From contig NZ_JAUSYL010000001.1 in the NCBI RefSeq assembly GCF_030816895.1, forward strand, positions 1,302,001-1,366,000: DNA of 64,000 nt, given 5' to 3'. This DNA comes from Clavibacter sp. B3I6. GTDB lineage: Bacteria > Actinomycetota > Actinomycetes > Actinomycetales > Microbacteriaceae. Below are positions 1-10,400 of this stretch, piece by piece. The notes beneath the pieces were generated by a model that was not told the DNA's origin, searched no databases, and was given only the letters and a program-made list of their open reading frames with translations. The first letter of the stretch is position 1, and every line of letters begins with the position of its first letter. Both the position numbers and the translations under genes were made by a program.

Positions 1-674
1 TCGAACGCGATGGGGCGCTGGTACACGGCGGGCTCGGGCATCTCGACGGCGCGGCCGTCGTGAACGAGTCGGCGGAGCGTATCCGGCCCCTGCGCGATCG
101 CGGCCTCCGTCTGGCCCGCGAGCTCCTCGGCGCCGACGAGGCCGGATCCGGAGACGGCCTGGTACGTGCTGACCACGAGGCGCGTGAGCCCGGCCTCCTC
201 GTGCAGGACCTTGAGGACGGGCATCGCGGCCATGGTCGTGCAGTTGGGGTTCGCGATGATGCCGCGGCGGGCGTCGGCGATGGCCTCGGGGTTGACCTCG
301 GAGACGACGAGCGGGACGTCGGGGTCCATGCGCCAGGCGCTCGAGTTGTCGATGACGAGCACGCCCGCCTCGGCGAAGCGCGGCGCCTGGGCCCGGGACG
401 TGGTGGCGCCCGCGGAGAAGAGCGCGATGTCGAGGCCCGTGGGGTCGGCGGTGGCCGCGTCCTCCACGACGACGTCGCGCCCGGCGAACGGCAGCGTGGA
501 GCCGGCGGACCGCGCGGAGGCGAAGAACCGGATCTCCGCGAGGGGGAACGCGCGCTCCTCGAGCAGGCGGCGCATGACGGCGCCGACCTGCCCGGTGGCG
601 CCGACGACGCCGACGCGGAGGCCGGCTCCCTCGGCGGCGGGGGTGGCGGATCCGGTGGGGGCGGTGTCGGTCAC
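1..674 (-). CDS. asd: Aspartate-semialdehyde dehydrogenase, N-terminal part (runs off the window)
   Basis: It reduces aspartyl phosphate to aspartate semialdehyde with NADPH, the branch point to Lys, DAP, Thr and Met. About 224 residues are present. The Rossmann motif VGATGQVG lies near residues 19-26, and the active-site cysteine motif NPNCTT and the VSTYQAVSGSG stretch follow, all typical of the family. The start is a GTG preceded by GGAGGAG. It lies 28 nt downstream of lysC on the same strand, so the two almost certainly form the classical lysC-asd operon. The C-terminal substrate-binding part lies beyond position 1. Confidence 0.95.
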   Translation of the reverse strand, partial: MTDTAPTGSATPAAEGAGLRVGVVGATGQVGAVMRRLLEERAFPLAEIRFFASARSAGSTLPFAGRDVVVEDAATADPTGLDIALFSAGATTSRAQAPRFAEAGVLVIDNSSAWRMDPDVPLVVSEVNPEAIADARRGIIANPNCTTMAAMPVLKVLHEEAGLTRLVVSTYQAVSGSGLVGAEELAGQTEAAIAQGPDTLRRLVHDGRAVEMPEPAVYQRPIAF

Positions 675-702
675 GGGTGTCTCCTCCTGGCGGGCGTGCG
701 GG

Positions 703-1968
<1,266 letters not shown>

Positions 1969-2029
1969 GGGCGACTCCTGGGTCTCGGGTGGGCGCGGGC
2001 GGCCCGGATGTCGATTCTAGGGCGGGGGT

Positions 2030-2047
2030 CACGGCGGGCCCGCCGTG
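2030..2047 (-). terminator. Perfect GC palindrome downstream of recR
   Basis: The 18-nt palindrome CACGGCGGG/CCCGCCGTG lies 46 nt beyond the recR stop and upstream of the lysC -10 candidate. There is no T tract, as is common for actinobacterial hairpin terminators. It could instead be part of the lysC regulatory region. Confidence 0.45.
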
Positions 2048-2092
2048 TGACGGTGCGCGCCGGGCAGTGCGCGGGGCGACGTGCCGCCGGGG

Positions 2093-2692
2093 TCACTCCC
2101 CCACGAGGCGCCGGCCCTCGAAGGCGCGGCCGAGGGTGACCTCGTCGGCGTACTCGAGGTCGCCGCCGACCGGCAGGCCGGAGGCGAGGCGCGTGACGCG
2201 GATGTCGAAGGTGGAGAGCAGCCGCGAGAGGTACGTGGCGGTCGCCTCGCCCTCCAGGTTCGGGTCCGTGGCGATGATGACCTCGGTGACCGTGGCGTCC
2301 GCGAGGCGCTGCATGAGCTGGCGGATGCGGAGGTCGTCCGGTCCGATGCCGTCGATGGGGCTGATGGCCCCGCCGAGCACATGGTAGAGCCCGCGGAACT
2401 CCCGCGTGCGCTCGATGGCGACGACGTCCTTGGCCTCCTCGACCACGCAGATGGTCGCGGGGCTGCGGCGGGGATCGCGGCAGATGCCGCAGGTCTCCTG
2501 CTCGCTGACGTTGCCGCAGATGGCGCAGAAGCGCACCTTGTCGCGGACGACCGTGAGCACCTCCGCCAGGCGCGAGACGTCGAACGTCTCCGTCTGCAGG
2601 ATGTGGAACGCGATGCGCTGGGCGGACTTCGGGCCGATGCCCGGCAGGCGGCCGAGCTCGTCGATCAGCTCCTGGACGATTCCCTCGTACAT
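2093..2692 (-). CDS. recR: Recombination mediator protein RecR
   Basis: RecR works with RecO and RecF to load RecA on gapped DNA. The 199 residues have the usual length and order: N-terminal helix-hairpin-helix (LPGIGPKSAQR, 16-26), a four-cysteine zinc finger (Cys56, Cys59, Cys68, Cys71), a Toprim domain (about 78-175) and the short C-terminal Walker-B-like tail. The ATG start is 6 nt after the dnaX stop, so dnaX-recR is a tight operon. This pairing is conserved widely in bacteria. Confidence 0.96.
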   Translation of the reverse strand: MYEGIVQELIDELGRLPGIGPKSAQRIAFHILQTETFDVSRLAEVLTVVRDKVRFCAICGNVSEQETCGICRDPRRSPATICVVEEAKDVVAIERTREFRGLYHVLGGAISPIDGIGPDDLRIRQLMQRLADATVTEVIIATDPNLEGEATATYLSRLLSTFDIRVTRLASGLPVGGDLEYADEVTLGRAFEGRRLVGE

Positions 2693-2698
2693 GCGGCG

Positions 2699-5125
2699 CT
2701 AGTCCTGACCTGTGGGGCGGATGGTGGGGCGGGCCTTGCGCTCGACGGGCTTCTCCTCGATGAAGCTCGCCTGCAGGATCTCGCGGACGACGGACTCGCC
2801 GTACCGCTGGGGTGCGGCGGCGGGCGCGGGCGTGGCCCGGGCGGGCGGAGCGGCGGGTGCGCGATCCGGACGGGCGGCCGGATCGGCGGCGGGGGCCGAC
2901 TGCCGCTGGGGGGCCGGCGCGGGGCGCGACACCGGCGGGGCCGCGTCCGGGCTCGCCGCGCCCGTGGCCCAGCCGGGCTCGGCGGGACCGAACTCGTCGG
3001 GCTCGGGCTCCTCGAAGTCGGGGACGTGCGCGTCGGGGACCACGGCGGATCCGCGCGCGGGAGCGGCGGACGCGCGCGCCGGGGCGGGCGAGGCCGCGGC
3101 GGGAGCGGCAGCGGCAGCGGCAGGAGCGGACGCCGCGGGGGCCGCCGGGCGATCCGGGCGGGAGGCGGGCGCGCGCCGATCGGCGGGGGCCTCCGACGCG
3201 CCGGGATCGGAGGTGGGGATGGCCACGGTGGCCCATCCGCCACCGGCCGGTGCGGTCTTCGCCGGGGCCTTCGTGGCGGGCGCCGCGGGAGGTGCGGAGC
3301 CCGCGGTCGCCCGAGCCACGGGCGGCGCGGAGGGCGGGGCGGCGGCGGCGCTGGTGCGGGAGCCGCCCGCAGCCGGCCGCGAGGCCGGGGCACGGGAGGC
3401 GTCCGGCGGGGACGAGGCGGGGGCCGCGGGCGCGGATCCGCCGGTGGAGGCGGGGGCCGCGCTGCCGCCGTGCGGCTCGACGCGCGCGATGAACTTCACG
3501 CGGAGGCCGAGCACGTCGAGGATCGCGGTGCGCAGGATGTCGCTGACGCCCTGCCCGGGGGCGCCGCGCTCCTTGAACTTCTCGGCGTCGTTGGCGCTGA
3601 TGAAGCCGAGCGTGAGCACGTCGCCCGCGAGAGCGCGCGGCATGGCCGTGACGGCGACGAGCCACGCGCTCCGCTTGGCCTTCTCGACGGCCTCGACGAC
3701 CGACGGCCAGGAGTCCCGGAGCTGCTCGAACGTGACCGGCCCGACGGGCGACGCGGGGGTCGCGGGAGCGGAGGCGGCCGAGCGGGAGGGCGCGGCAGGC
3801 GGGGCGGCGGCCGGAGCCTCCGCGCGCGCGTCGGGCGTCGGCGCGGCAGATGCCGGAGCGGTGACGGCAGGCGCGGCGGCGGCGGCGGGAGCGGGCGCTG
3901 CGGCAGGAGCCGCCGCGCGGGCGACCGGGGCGGCGGGCGTCGGATCCGCTCCCGCGTCGGCCACGCCCACCCGGCGCTCGAGGCGCTCGACGCGCGCGAG
4001 GGCGCCGCGGTGCGTGTCGTCGCTGGCGGGCACGAGCACGCGGGCGACCAGGAGCTCGAGGTGGAGGCGCGGCGAGGTGGCGCCGGTCATCTCGGTGAGC
4101 GCGGCGTTGACGACGTCGGCCGCACGGGACAGCTCGACGGCGCCGAAGGCCACGGCCTGCGCGCGCATGCGCTCGAGCTCGTCCTCCGGGGTGCCGCGCA
4201 GGACGGCGGCCGCGCCCTCGGCGGAGGTCGCGCCCACGATGATGAGGTCGCGCAGGCGCTCGAGGAGGTCCTCCACGAAGCGGCGCGGATCCTGGCCGGT
4301 CTGGATGACCCGGTCGACGCCGGCGAACGCGGCGGCCGCGTCGTGCCGGGCGACCGCGTCGATGACCTCGTCGAGCAGGGCGGCGTGCGTGTAGCCGAGG
4401 AGCGCGACGGCGCGCTCGTACTCGACGCTCTCGTGCTCGGAGCCCGCGATGAGCTGGTCGAGGAGCGACAGGGTGTCGCGCACCGATCCCCCGCCGGCGC
4501 GCACGACGAGCGGCAGGACGCCCGGCGCGACCTGCACGTGCTCCTCCGTGGAGAGGTGCTCCACGTAGTCGAGCATCTGCGCGGGCGGCACGAGACGGAA
4601 CGGGTAGTGGTGCGTGCGGGAGCGGATGGTGCCGATGACCTTGTCGGGCTCGGTCGTCGCGAAGATGAACTTCACGTGCTCCGGCGGCTCCTCCACGATC
4701 TTGAGCAGCGCGTTGAAGCCCTGCGGCGTGACCATGTGCGCCTCGTCGAGGATGAAGATCTTGTAGCGGTCGCGCGCCGGCGCGAAGACCGCGCGCTCGC
4801 GGATGTCGCGCGCGTCGTCGACGCCGTTGTGGCTGGCCGCGTCGATCTCGACGACGTCGAGCGACCCGCTGCCGTCGCGGCTGAGCTCGACGCAGCTCGG
4901 GCAGACGCCGCACGGGGTGTCGGTGGGGCCCTCGGCGCAGTTCAGGCAGCGCGCGAGGATGCGCGCCGACGTGGTCTTGCCGCAGCCGCGCGGACCGCTG
5001 AAGAGGTAGGCGTGGTTGACGCGGTTGGTGCGGAGCGCCGTGCGCAGCGGATCCGTCACCTGCGTCTGGCCGATGAGCTCGGCGAAGTTCTCTGGCCGAT
5101 AACGGCGATACAGGGCGGTGACCAC
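2699..5125 (-). CDS. dnaX: DNA polymerase III subunit gamma/tau
   Basis: This is the clamp-loader ATPase and replisome organiser. From a GTG at 5125 it is 808 residues and begins VTALYRRYRPENF, as homologues do; a GTG at 5146 would add seven residues and has no better ribosome site. Visible are the Walker A GPRGCGKTT (about 44-52), a zinc-binding set of cysteines (about 63, 72, 75, 78), the Walker B/DEAH motif LDEAH, and the SRC-like sensor region. The C-terminal half contains long Ala/Pro-rich linkers (about residues 390-470 and 550-760), a common feature of high-GC tau proteins. I see no A-rich slippery site, so a programmed frameshift to gamma is not indicated. Confidence 0.95.
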   Translation of the reverse strand: MVTALYRRYRPENFAELIGQTQVTDPLRTALRTNRVNHAYLFSGPRGCGKTTSARILARCLNCAEGPTDTPCGVCPSCVELSRDGSGSLDVVEIDAASHNGVDDARDIRERAVFAPARDRYKIFILDEAHMVTPQGFNALLKIVEEPPEHVKFIFATTEPDKVIGTIRSRTHHYPFRLVPPAQMLDYVEHLSTEEHVQVAPGVLPLVVRAGGGSVRDTLSLLDQLIAGSEHESVEYERAVALLGYTHAALLDEVIDAVARHDAAAAFAGVDRVIQTGQDPRRFVEDLLERLRDLIIVGATSAEGAAAVLRGTPEDELERMRAQAVAFGAVELSRAADVVNAALTEMTGATSPRLHLELLVARVLVPASDDTHRGALARVERLERRVGVADAGADPTPAAPVARAAAPAAAPAPAAAAAPAVTAPASAAPTPDARAEAPAAAPPAAPSRSAASAPATPASPVGPVTFEQLRDSWPSVVEAVEKAKRSAWLVAVTAMPRALAGDVLTLGFISANDAEKFKERGAPGQGVSDILRTAILDVLGLRVKFIARVEPHGGSAAPASTGGSAPAAPASSPPDASRAPASRPAAGGSRTSAAAAPPSAPPVARATAGSAPPAAPATKAPAKTAPAGGGWATVAIPTSDPGASEAPADRRAPASRPDRPAAPAASAPAAAAAAPAAASPAPARASAAPARGSAVVPDAHVPDFEEPEPDEFGPAEPGWATGAASPDAAPPVSRPAPAPQRQSAPAADPAARPDRAPAAPPARATPAPAAAPQRYGESVVREILQASFIEEKPVERKARPTIRPTGQD

Positions 5126-5170
5126 GATCCCGAGGATACCGGGCACCCCCGACCGTGCCGCCGCCTCGGG

Positions 5171-6364
5171 TCAGCCCTCGGTCGGGGCCGCGATCGCCGC
5201 GGCTGGGGAGGAGCGGCGGGCGCGCGTGTCGCGCAGGCCGCGGATCCGGTCGGGGGCGCCCCTGCGCCAGCGGCCGAGCAGCGCGAGCCCCTCGCGCCAG
5301 GTGGCGTCGCGCACGAACAGGAAGTCGAGCGCGATCATCGCGAGCGAGAACGGCCAGAGCCCGAGCAGGACCCCGATCATCACGTGCATGCCCGTGATGA
5401 CCACGAGCGCGACGATGCGGGTGGGCCGCCAGAGGATCAGCAGCGGGAAGAGGCCCTGGAACACCACGGCGGCGAAGCTCGCGAGGACGACGCCGAGGCT
5501 CGCCTGCGCGAGGAGGTCGTTGATCCACGGCCAGGGGCGGTACCCGTCGATGACGAGCGAGTAGTAGGTGGCGGAGCCGTCCCGCCACTCCTCCCCCTGC
5601 AGCTTGAGGATGGCGGAGTTCACGTAGATGAGCATGATCTGGTACGCGCAGAGCACGAGTGCGGTGTTGTGCAGCAGCACCTTCAGGAGCCTCGGGATCC
5701 GCGCGGCGACGCGTCGGGCGGCGACGACGGCGGCGGCCGGACCGCGTGCTCCCGGCTCCGCCTCGCGACGGCGGCGGACGGCGTCGAGCGAGAAGTGACG
5801 GGACAGGTCCGCGAAGAGGGCGAAGAACAGCGTCAGGCGCATGACGGTATCGCCGCCGTTGGTCAGCAGCGTGCTGTTCGTGGACAGGCCGATCCAGAGG
5901 AGCAGGAGGAACGGCGTCACGATGCGCGTGCGCCAGCCGAGCGTGAAGAGGACCGCGAGCACGGCCAGCGCGAGGTACGCGAGGTCGAACAGCGTCGCGT
6001 CCGTCTTCGAGAAGAGGCCCGTGAAGAAGGGCGGCCAGGCGCGGCGGGTGGCCTCGGGGTCGATGAAGCGGGATCCGACACCCCAGAGGTAGTGCCGGTC
6101 GGCGAAGCACGTGACGAGCACGAGCAGGATCACGGAGCCGAGGGTGATGCGCAGCGCGGCGAAGCTGTAGGTCGCGTGCTCGCGCTCGGTCATCCAGGTG
6201 GCGACGCCGCGGGGCCAGCCCGCCGGATGACGGAGCACCCGGATCAGCTCGCGGTCCTGCATCACCTGCCGGACGCGGGCTGCCGCCTGGGCGCGGGGCC
6301 CGGGTCGCGCGGAGGCCGGGACGGGGCTGTCCACGGGCCGGGTGTCGTTCGTGCGGGTGCTCAT
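5171..6364 (-). CDS. HTTM-domain integral membrane protein (SdpB-like)
   Basis: This is a 397-residue polytopic membrane protein starting MSTRTNDTRP. It has about seven hydrophobic segments, with the HTTM hallmarks LRITLGSVILL near the first helix, a WxxxLSTNSTLLTNGGDT loop, and YVNSAILKLQG. The HTTM fold is shared by vitamin K-dependent gamma-carboxylases and SdpB-type proteins; the carboxylase catalytic lysines are not evident to me. It overlaps the upstream DUF5819 gene by 4 nt (ATGA), so the two proteins are made together. A role in maturation of a secreted peptide, by analogy with SdpA/SdpB, is inference only. Confidence 0.8.
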   Translation of the reverse strand: MSTRTNDTRPVDSPVPASARPGPRAQAAARVRQVMQDRELIRVLRHPAGWPRGVATWMTEREHATYSFAALRITLGSVILLVLVTCFADRHYLWGVGSRFIDPEATRRAWPPFFTGLFSKTDATLFDLAYLALAVLAVLFTLGWRTRIVTPFLLLLWIGLSTNSTLLTNGGDTVMRLTLFFALFADLSRHFSLDAVRRRREAEPGARGPAAAVVAARRVAARIPRLLKVLLHNTALVLCAYQIMLIYVNSAILKLQGEEWRDGSATYYSLVIDGYRPWPWINDLLAQASLGVVLASFAAVVFQGLFPLLILWRPTRIVALVVITGMHVMIGVLLGLWPFSLAMIALDFLFVRDATWREGLALLGRWRRGAPDRIRGLRDTRARRSSPAAAIAAPTEG

Positions 6365-7206
6365 CGTGCGTACCTCTCCACCACTCCCTGGTAGGCGCTG
6401 AGCGCCTGCGGATCGATGACGTCGTCGACGTGCCGCCACCCGAAGGTGCGGGCCGACGGCGTGTACTGGCGCTCCTCGTCGAGGCGGTGCTCGAAGTCGT
6501 TGGGCCGCGTCGTGACCACGCGCCAGCGGACCCGCTCGATGTCCCGGCCGAAGAAGGCCGTGCCCCAGTACGTCGTGAACTCCTTCATCACGTAGTCGTA
6601 GCGGAGGAACGAGACGACCCGGCCGGTCGTGCCGTCGGCGAGGCCCGTGAGCTGCTCGACGAGGGCTGCGGGCGTCTTCGCCGCGAACCCGTCGTCGGTG
6701 CGGCGGATGAACGTGTCCTGCACCACGCGGCGCTGCTCCTCGCTGAGGGCCTGGAAGCGGGTGCTGTAGGTCTTCAGCAGGTTCGCGCTCTGCTTGTTGG
6801 TGCGCGACGCCTGGATGTCGCCGTCGCCGGACTCGTACTCGGCGTCGGTGATGTCCACCCACTCGCTCTTCACCAGGGCACCGGAGGAGTCGCGCCACTG
6901 CGCCTGCATCTGGAGGTAGCGGTTGGTCTTCTGGATCGAGGGGGCGAACACGTTCCACTGCTGACCGAAGTAGGGGCGGGCCGGGGCCGTGAGCGCACGT
7001 GTCGTGCTGCTCTGCGGGATGACCATGAGGATCGTGGTGGCGATGTAGACCGCGACGACGAGGGCGGCGACGGCCGACCCGATGCGGGCGCCGCGGGTCA
7101 GCGGCGGGCGCGCCGTCGGCTCGGTCGGAGCGGGAGGGACCGGCGGATCGCCCTGGGGATCCTGGAGGTCCGTCTCGGTGTCGTGCGGATGGATCGTGTC
7201 GGTCAT
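6361..7206 (-). CDS. DUF5819 family membrane-anchored protein (SdpA-like partner)
   Basis: The 281-residue protein has a Pro/Asp-rich cytoplasmic N-terminus, one transmembrane helix (about residues 40-65) and a ~215-residue outer part. It carries the family signature ARPYFGQQWNVFAP and a C-terminal TYWG...W region. DUF5819 proteins are regularly encoded next to HTTM proteins in actinobacteria; the biochemical function is unknown. It overlaps the HTTM gene by 4 nt. The upstream 206 nt hold the terminator of the surface-protein gene and a short run of 14-nt direct repeats (TGTCGTGCTGTGCG, about 7285-7320). No precursor-peptide gene is visible next to it. Confidence 0.8.
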   Translation of the reverse strand: MTDTIHPHDTETDLQDPQGDPPVPPAPTEPTARPPLTRGARIGSAVAALVVAVYIATTILMVIPQSSTTRALTAPARPYFGQQWNVFAPSIQKTNRYLQMQAQWRDSSGALVKSEWVDITDAEYESGDGDIQASRTNKQSANLLKTYSTRFQALSEEQRRVVQDTFIRRTDDGFAAKTPAALVEQLTGLADGTTGRVVSFLRYDYVMKEFTTYWGTAFFGRDIERVRWRVVTTRPNDFEHRLDEERQYTPSARTFGWRHVDDVIDPQALSAYQGVVERYAR

Positions 7207-7350
7207 GTTCGCCGTCCCCCTCGTGCGTCGGGTGGGTCCTGCTGGTGCGGGATGCGGGTGGTGCTCGGTGACGTCGTGACGAGCTGTCGTGCTGTGCGTG
7301 TCGTGCTGTGCGTGTCGTGCCGTCGTGCTGTCGTGCTGGTCCTGCGGGAG

Positions 7351-7397
7351 AGGACGGGGCGGGCGTCCCGGCAGCTGCCGGGGCGCCCGCCCGTCCT
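7351..7397 (-). terminator. Long hairpin terminator after the surface-protein gene
   Basis: AGGACGGG at 7351 pairs with CCCGTCCT ending at 7397, with an inner GC stem closing on GGCAGCTGCC. It lies 15 nt past the surface-protein stop, on that gene's strand. It separates the gene from the DUF5819/HTTM pair. Confidence 0.65.
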
Positions 7398-7412
7398 GTC
7401 ATGCGCGGTGCG

Positions 7413-10400
7413 TCAAGCCCGACGGCTGCGGCCGCGGTGCAGGGCACCGGCGCCCGTCAGCATCATCAGGAGCGCGATGCCGCCGAGGAGGAGCGGACCG
7501 TCGGCCTCGCCGCCCGTCACCGGGAGGATCCCGCCGCCGTAGCCGCCGTTCCCGCCGCGGATCGGGGTGCCGGGCTGGCCGGCCGGGACCGTCTGCCCGA
7601 TCACCGAGAACTGCGTGCTCGGGAGGTCGGCCGGTCCGGACTGGCTGCCCGTGACGTCCACCGAGTGCTGTCCGAGCTCGAAGTCCGCGCCGATCGGGAA
7701 GGTGAAGACCACCCGTCCGTCGGCCGGCGCGATCTGCGGCGTCAGCGGCATCGGCGTGGAGTTCACCGTGGCGGAGACCGTCTCGCCGGGCGTGAACCCG
7801 GTCGCGGTCACCTGCTGCACGACGCCCGTGCCGCGGACGATCTGCGTGAACAGGACCGTGGCCACGGTGAGCTGGTCGCCGCCGTCGGATCCGCCGTCGG
7901 CGTCTCCGTCGGTGCCGTCGGTGTCGACCGCGTCGGTGCCGTCAGCGTCGACCACGTCGGCACCGTCAGCGTCGACCACATCGGCACCGTCAGCGTCGAC
8001 CACGTCGACCGCGTCCGTGCCGTCAGCATCGACCACGTCGACCACGTCGGCACCGTCAGCGTCGACCACGTCGGCACCGTCAGCGTCGACCACGTCGACC
8101 GCGTCCGTGCCATCAGCATCGACCACGTCGGTGCCGTCGGCGTCGACCACGTCGATCGCGTCCGTGCCATCGGCATCGACCACATCGGCGCCGTCAGCGT
8201 CGACCGCATCCGTGCCATCAGCATCGACCACGTCAGCACCATCAGCGTCGACCGCATCCGTGCCATCAGCATCGACCGCATCCGTGCCATCAGCATCGAC
8301 CACGTCGGCACCGTCAGCGTCGACCACGTCGGCACCATCTACATCGACTGCGTCGCCCGCATCCGTGCCGTCAGCGTCGATCACATCGGCACCGTCAGCG
8401 TCCACCACGTCGACCGCATCCGTGCCGTCAGCATCGACCACGTCGGCACCATCAGCATCGACCACATCAGCATCGACCACATCGACCACATCAGCACCGT
8501 CAGCGTCGACCACGTCAGCACCATCGGCGTCCACGGTGTCGGTGTCGACCCCGTCGAGGTCGGTCGCGTCCACATCGAGGGCGTCCACCGCGTCGACCAC
8601 GTCGGCGTCGAGCACATCCAGGTCCGCAGCGTCCGTGTCCAGCACGTCGACCGTGCCGTCCAGGTCCAGGACATCGGCGTCGGCGTCCACGAGGTCGGTG
8701 TCGACCCCGTCGAGGTCCGTCGCGTCCACGTCCAGCGCGTCCACGATGTCGACCACGTCCGCGTCCAGCACGTCCAGGTCGGCGGCGTCCACGTCGAGCA
8801 CGTCCAGGCCGCCGTCGATGTCGAGGACATCACCGGCGTCGGCGACGTCCACGACCACGTCGGCACCGTCAGCGTCCACGAGGTCCGTGTCGATCCCGTC
8901 GAGGTCGGTCGCGTCCACGTCCAGCGCGTCCACGATGTCGACCACGTCCGCGTCCAGCACGTCCAGGTCGGCGGCGTCCACGTCGAGCACGTCCAGCGTG
9001 CCGTCCAGGTCCAGGACGTCAGCGTCGGCATCCACGAGATCGGTGTCGACCCCGTCGAGGTCCGTCGTGTCCACGTCCAGCGCGTCGACCACGTCGATGA
9101 CGTCGGCGTCGAGGACGTCGAGGTCCGCGGCGTCCGTGTCGAGGATGTCGAGGCCGCCGTCGATGTCGAGGACATCACCGGCGTCCACCACGTCCGTCAG
9201 GTCCACGACGACGTCGGCGTCCGTGTCCACCGCGTCGGTGTCCAGTCCGTCGAGGTCGGTCGCGTCCACGTCCAGCGCGTCCACGGCGTCGACCACGTCG
9301 ACATCCAGTGCGTCGAGGTCAGCAGCATCCACGTCGAGGACATCGAGCGTGCCGTCCAGGTCCAGGACGTCCGCGTCAGCATCCACGAGGTCGGTGTCGA
9401 CCCCGTCGAGGTCCGTCGTGTCGACATCGAGCGCGTCGACTGCGTCGATCAGGTCGGTGTCGAGCGCGTCGAGGTCAGCAGCGTCCGCGTCGAGGATGTC
9501 CAGAGCACCGTCGATGTCGAGGACATCGCCGGCGTCGATCACATCAGCACCCGCGTCCACCACGACATCGGCCACGTCGACGACGTCCAGGACGTCGGCC
9601 CCGGTGTCGATCGTGTCCGCGTCCGTGCCGTCGAGGTCCGTCGTGTCGACATCCAGCGCGTCGACCGCGTCGATCACGTCGATGTCCAGGGCGTCCAGGT
9701 CAGCCGCGTCGGTATCGAGGATGTCGAGGCCGCCGTCGATGTCCAGGACATCACCGGCGTCCACGATCACGTCGACCGTGTCCGCGTCCGTGCCGTCCAG
9801 GTCCGTCGTGTCGACATCGAGCGCGTCGACCACGTCGACCACATCGATGTCGAGCGCGTCCAGGTCAGCAGCGTCCGTGTCCAGGATGTCGAGACCACCG
9901 TCGATGTCGAGGACATCGCCGGCGTCCACGATCACGTCGACCGTGTCCGCGTCCGTACCGTCGAGGTCCGTCGTGTCGACATCCAGCGCGTCGATCGCGT
10001 CGATCACGTCGATGTCGAGCGCGTCCAGGTCAGCGGCGTCGGTGTCGAGGATGTCAAGAGCACCGTCGATGTCCAGGACATCACCGGCGTCGATCACATC
10101 GGCACCGGCGTCGACCACGACATCGGCCACGTCGACGACGTCGAGGACGTCGGCCCCGGTGTCGATCGTGTCCGCGTCCGTGCCGTCCAGGTCCGTCGTG
10201 TCCACGTCCAGCGCGTCCACGGCATCGATCACGTCGATGTCCAGGGCGTCCAGGTCGGCCGCGTCGGTGTCGAGGATGTCAAGGCCACCGTCGATGTCGA
10301 GGACATCACCGGCGTCCACGATCACGTCGACCGTGTCCGCGTCCGTGCCGTCCAGGTCCGTCGTGTCCACGTCCAGCGCGTCCACGGCATCGATCACATC

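Noticed and set aside
2699..5125. Programmed frameshift in dnaX making a gamma form.
   Set aside because: No A-rich slippery heptamer with following stem is visible; the tau form alone is sufficient.
2081..6394. A 1,437-residue plus-strand frame opposite recR-dnaX-HTTM.
   Set aside because: Composed of Arg/Gly/Glu-rich shadow sequence typical of high-GC antisense frames; the minus strand holds recognisable genes.
7207..7412. A small peptide precursor gene for the DUF5819/HTTM pair.
   Set aside because: The only frame from ATG 7402 covers the terminator hairpin and runs into the DUF5819 gene out of frame, with Arg/His-rich nonsense composition.
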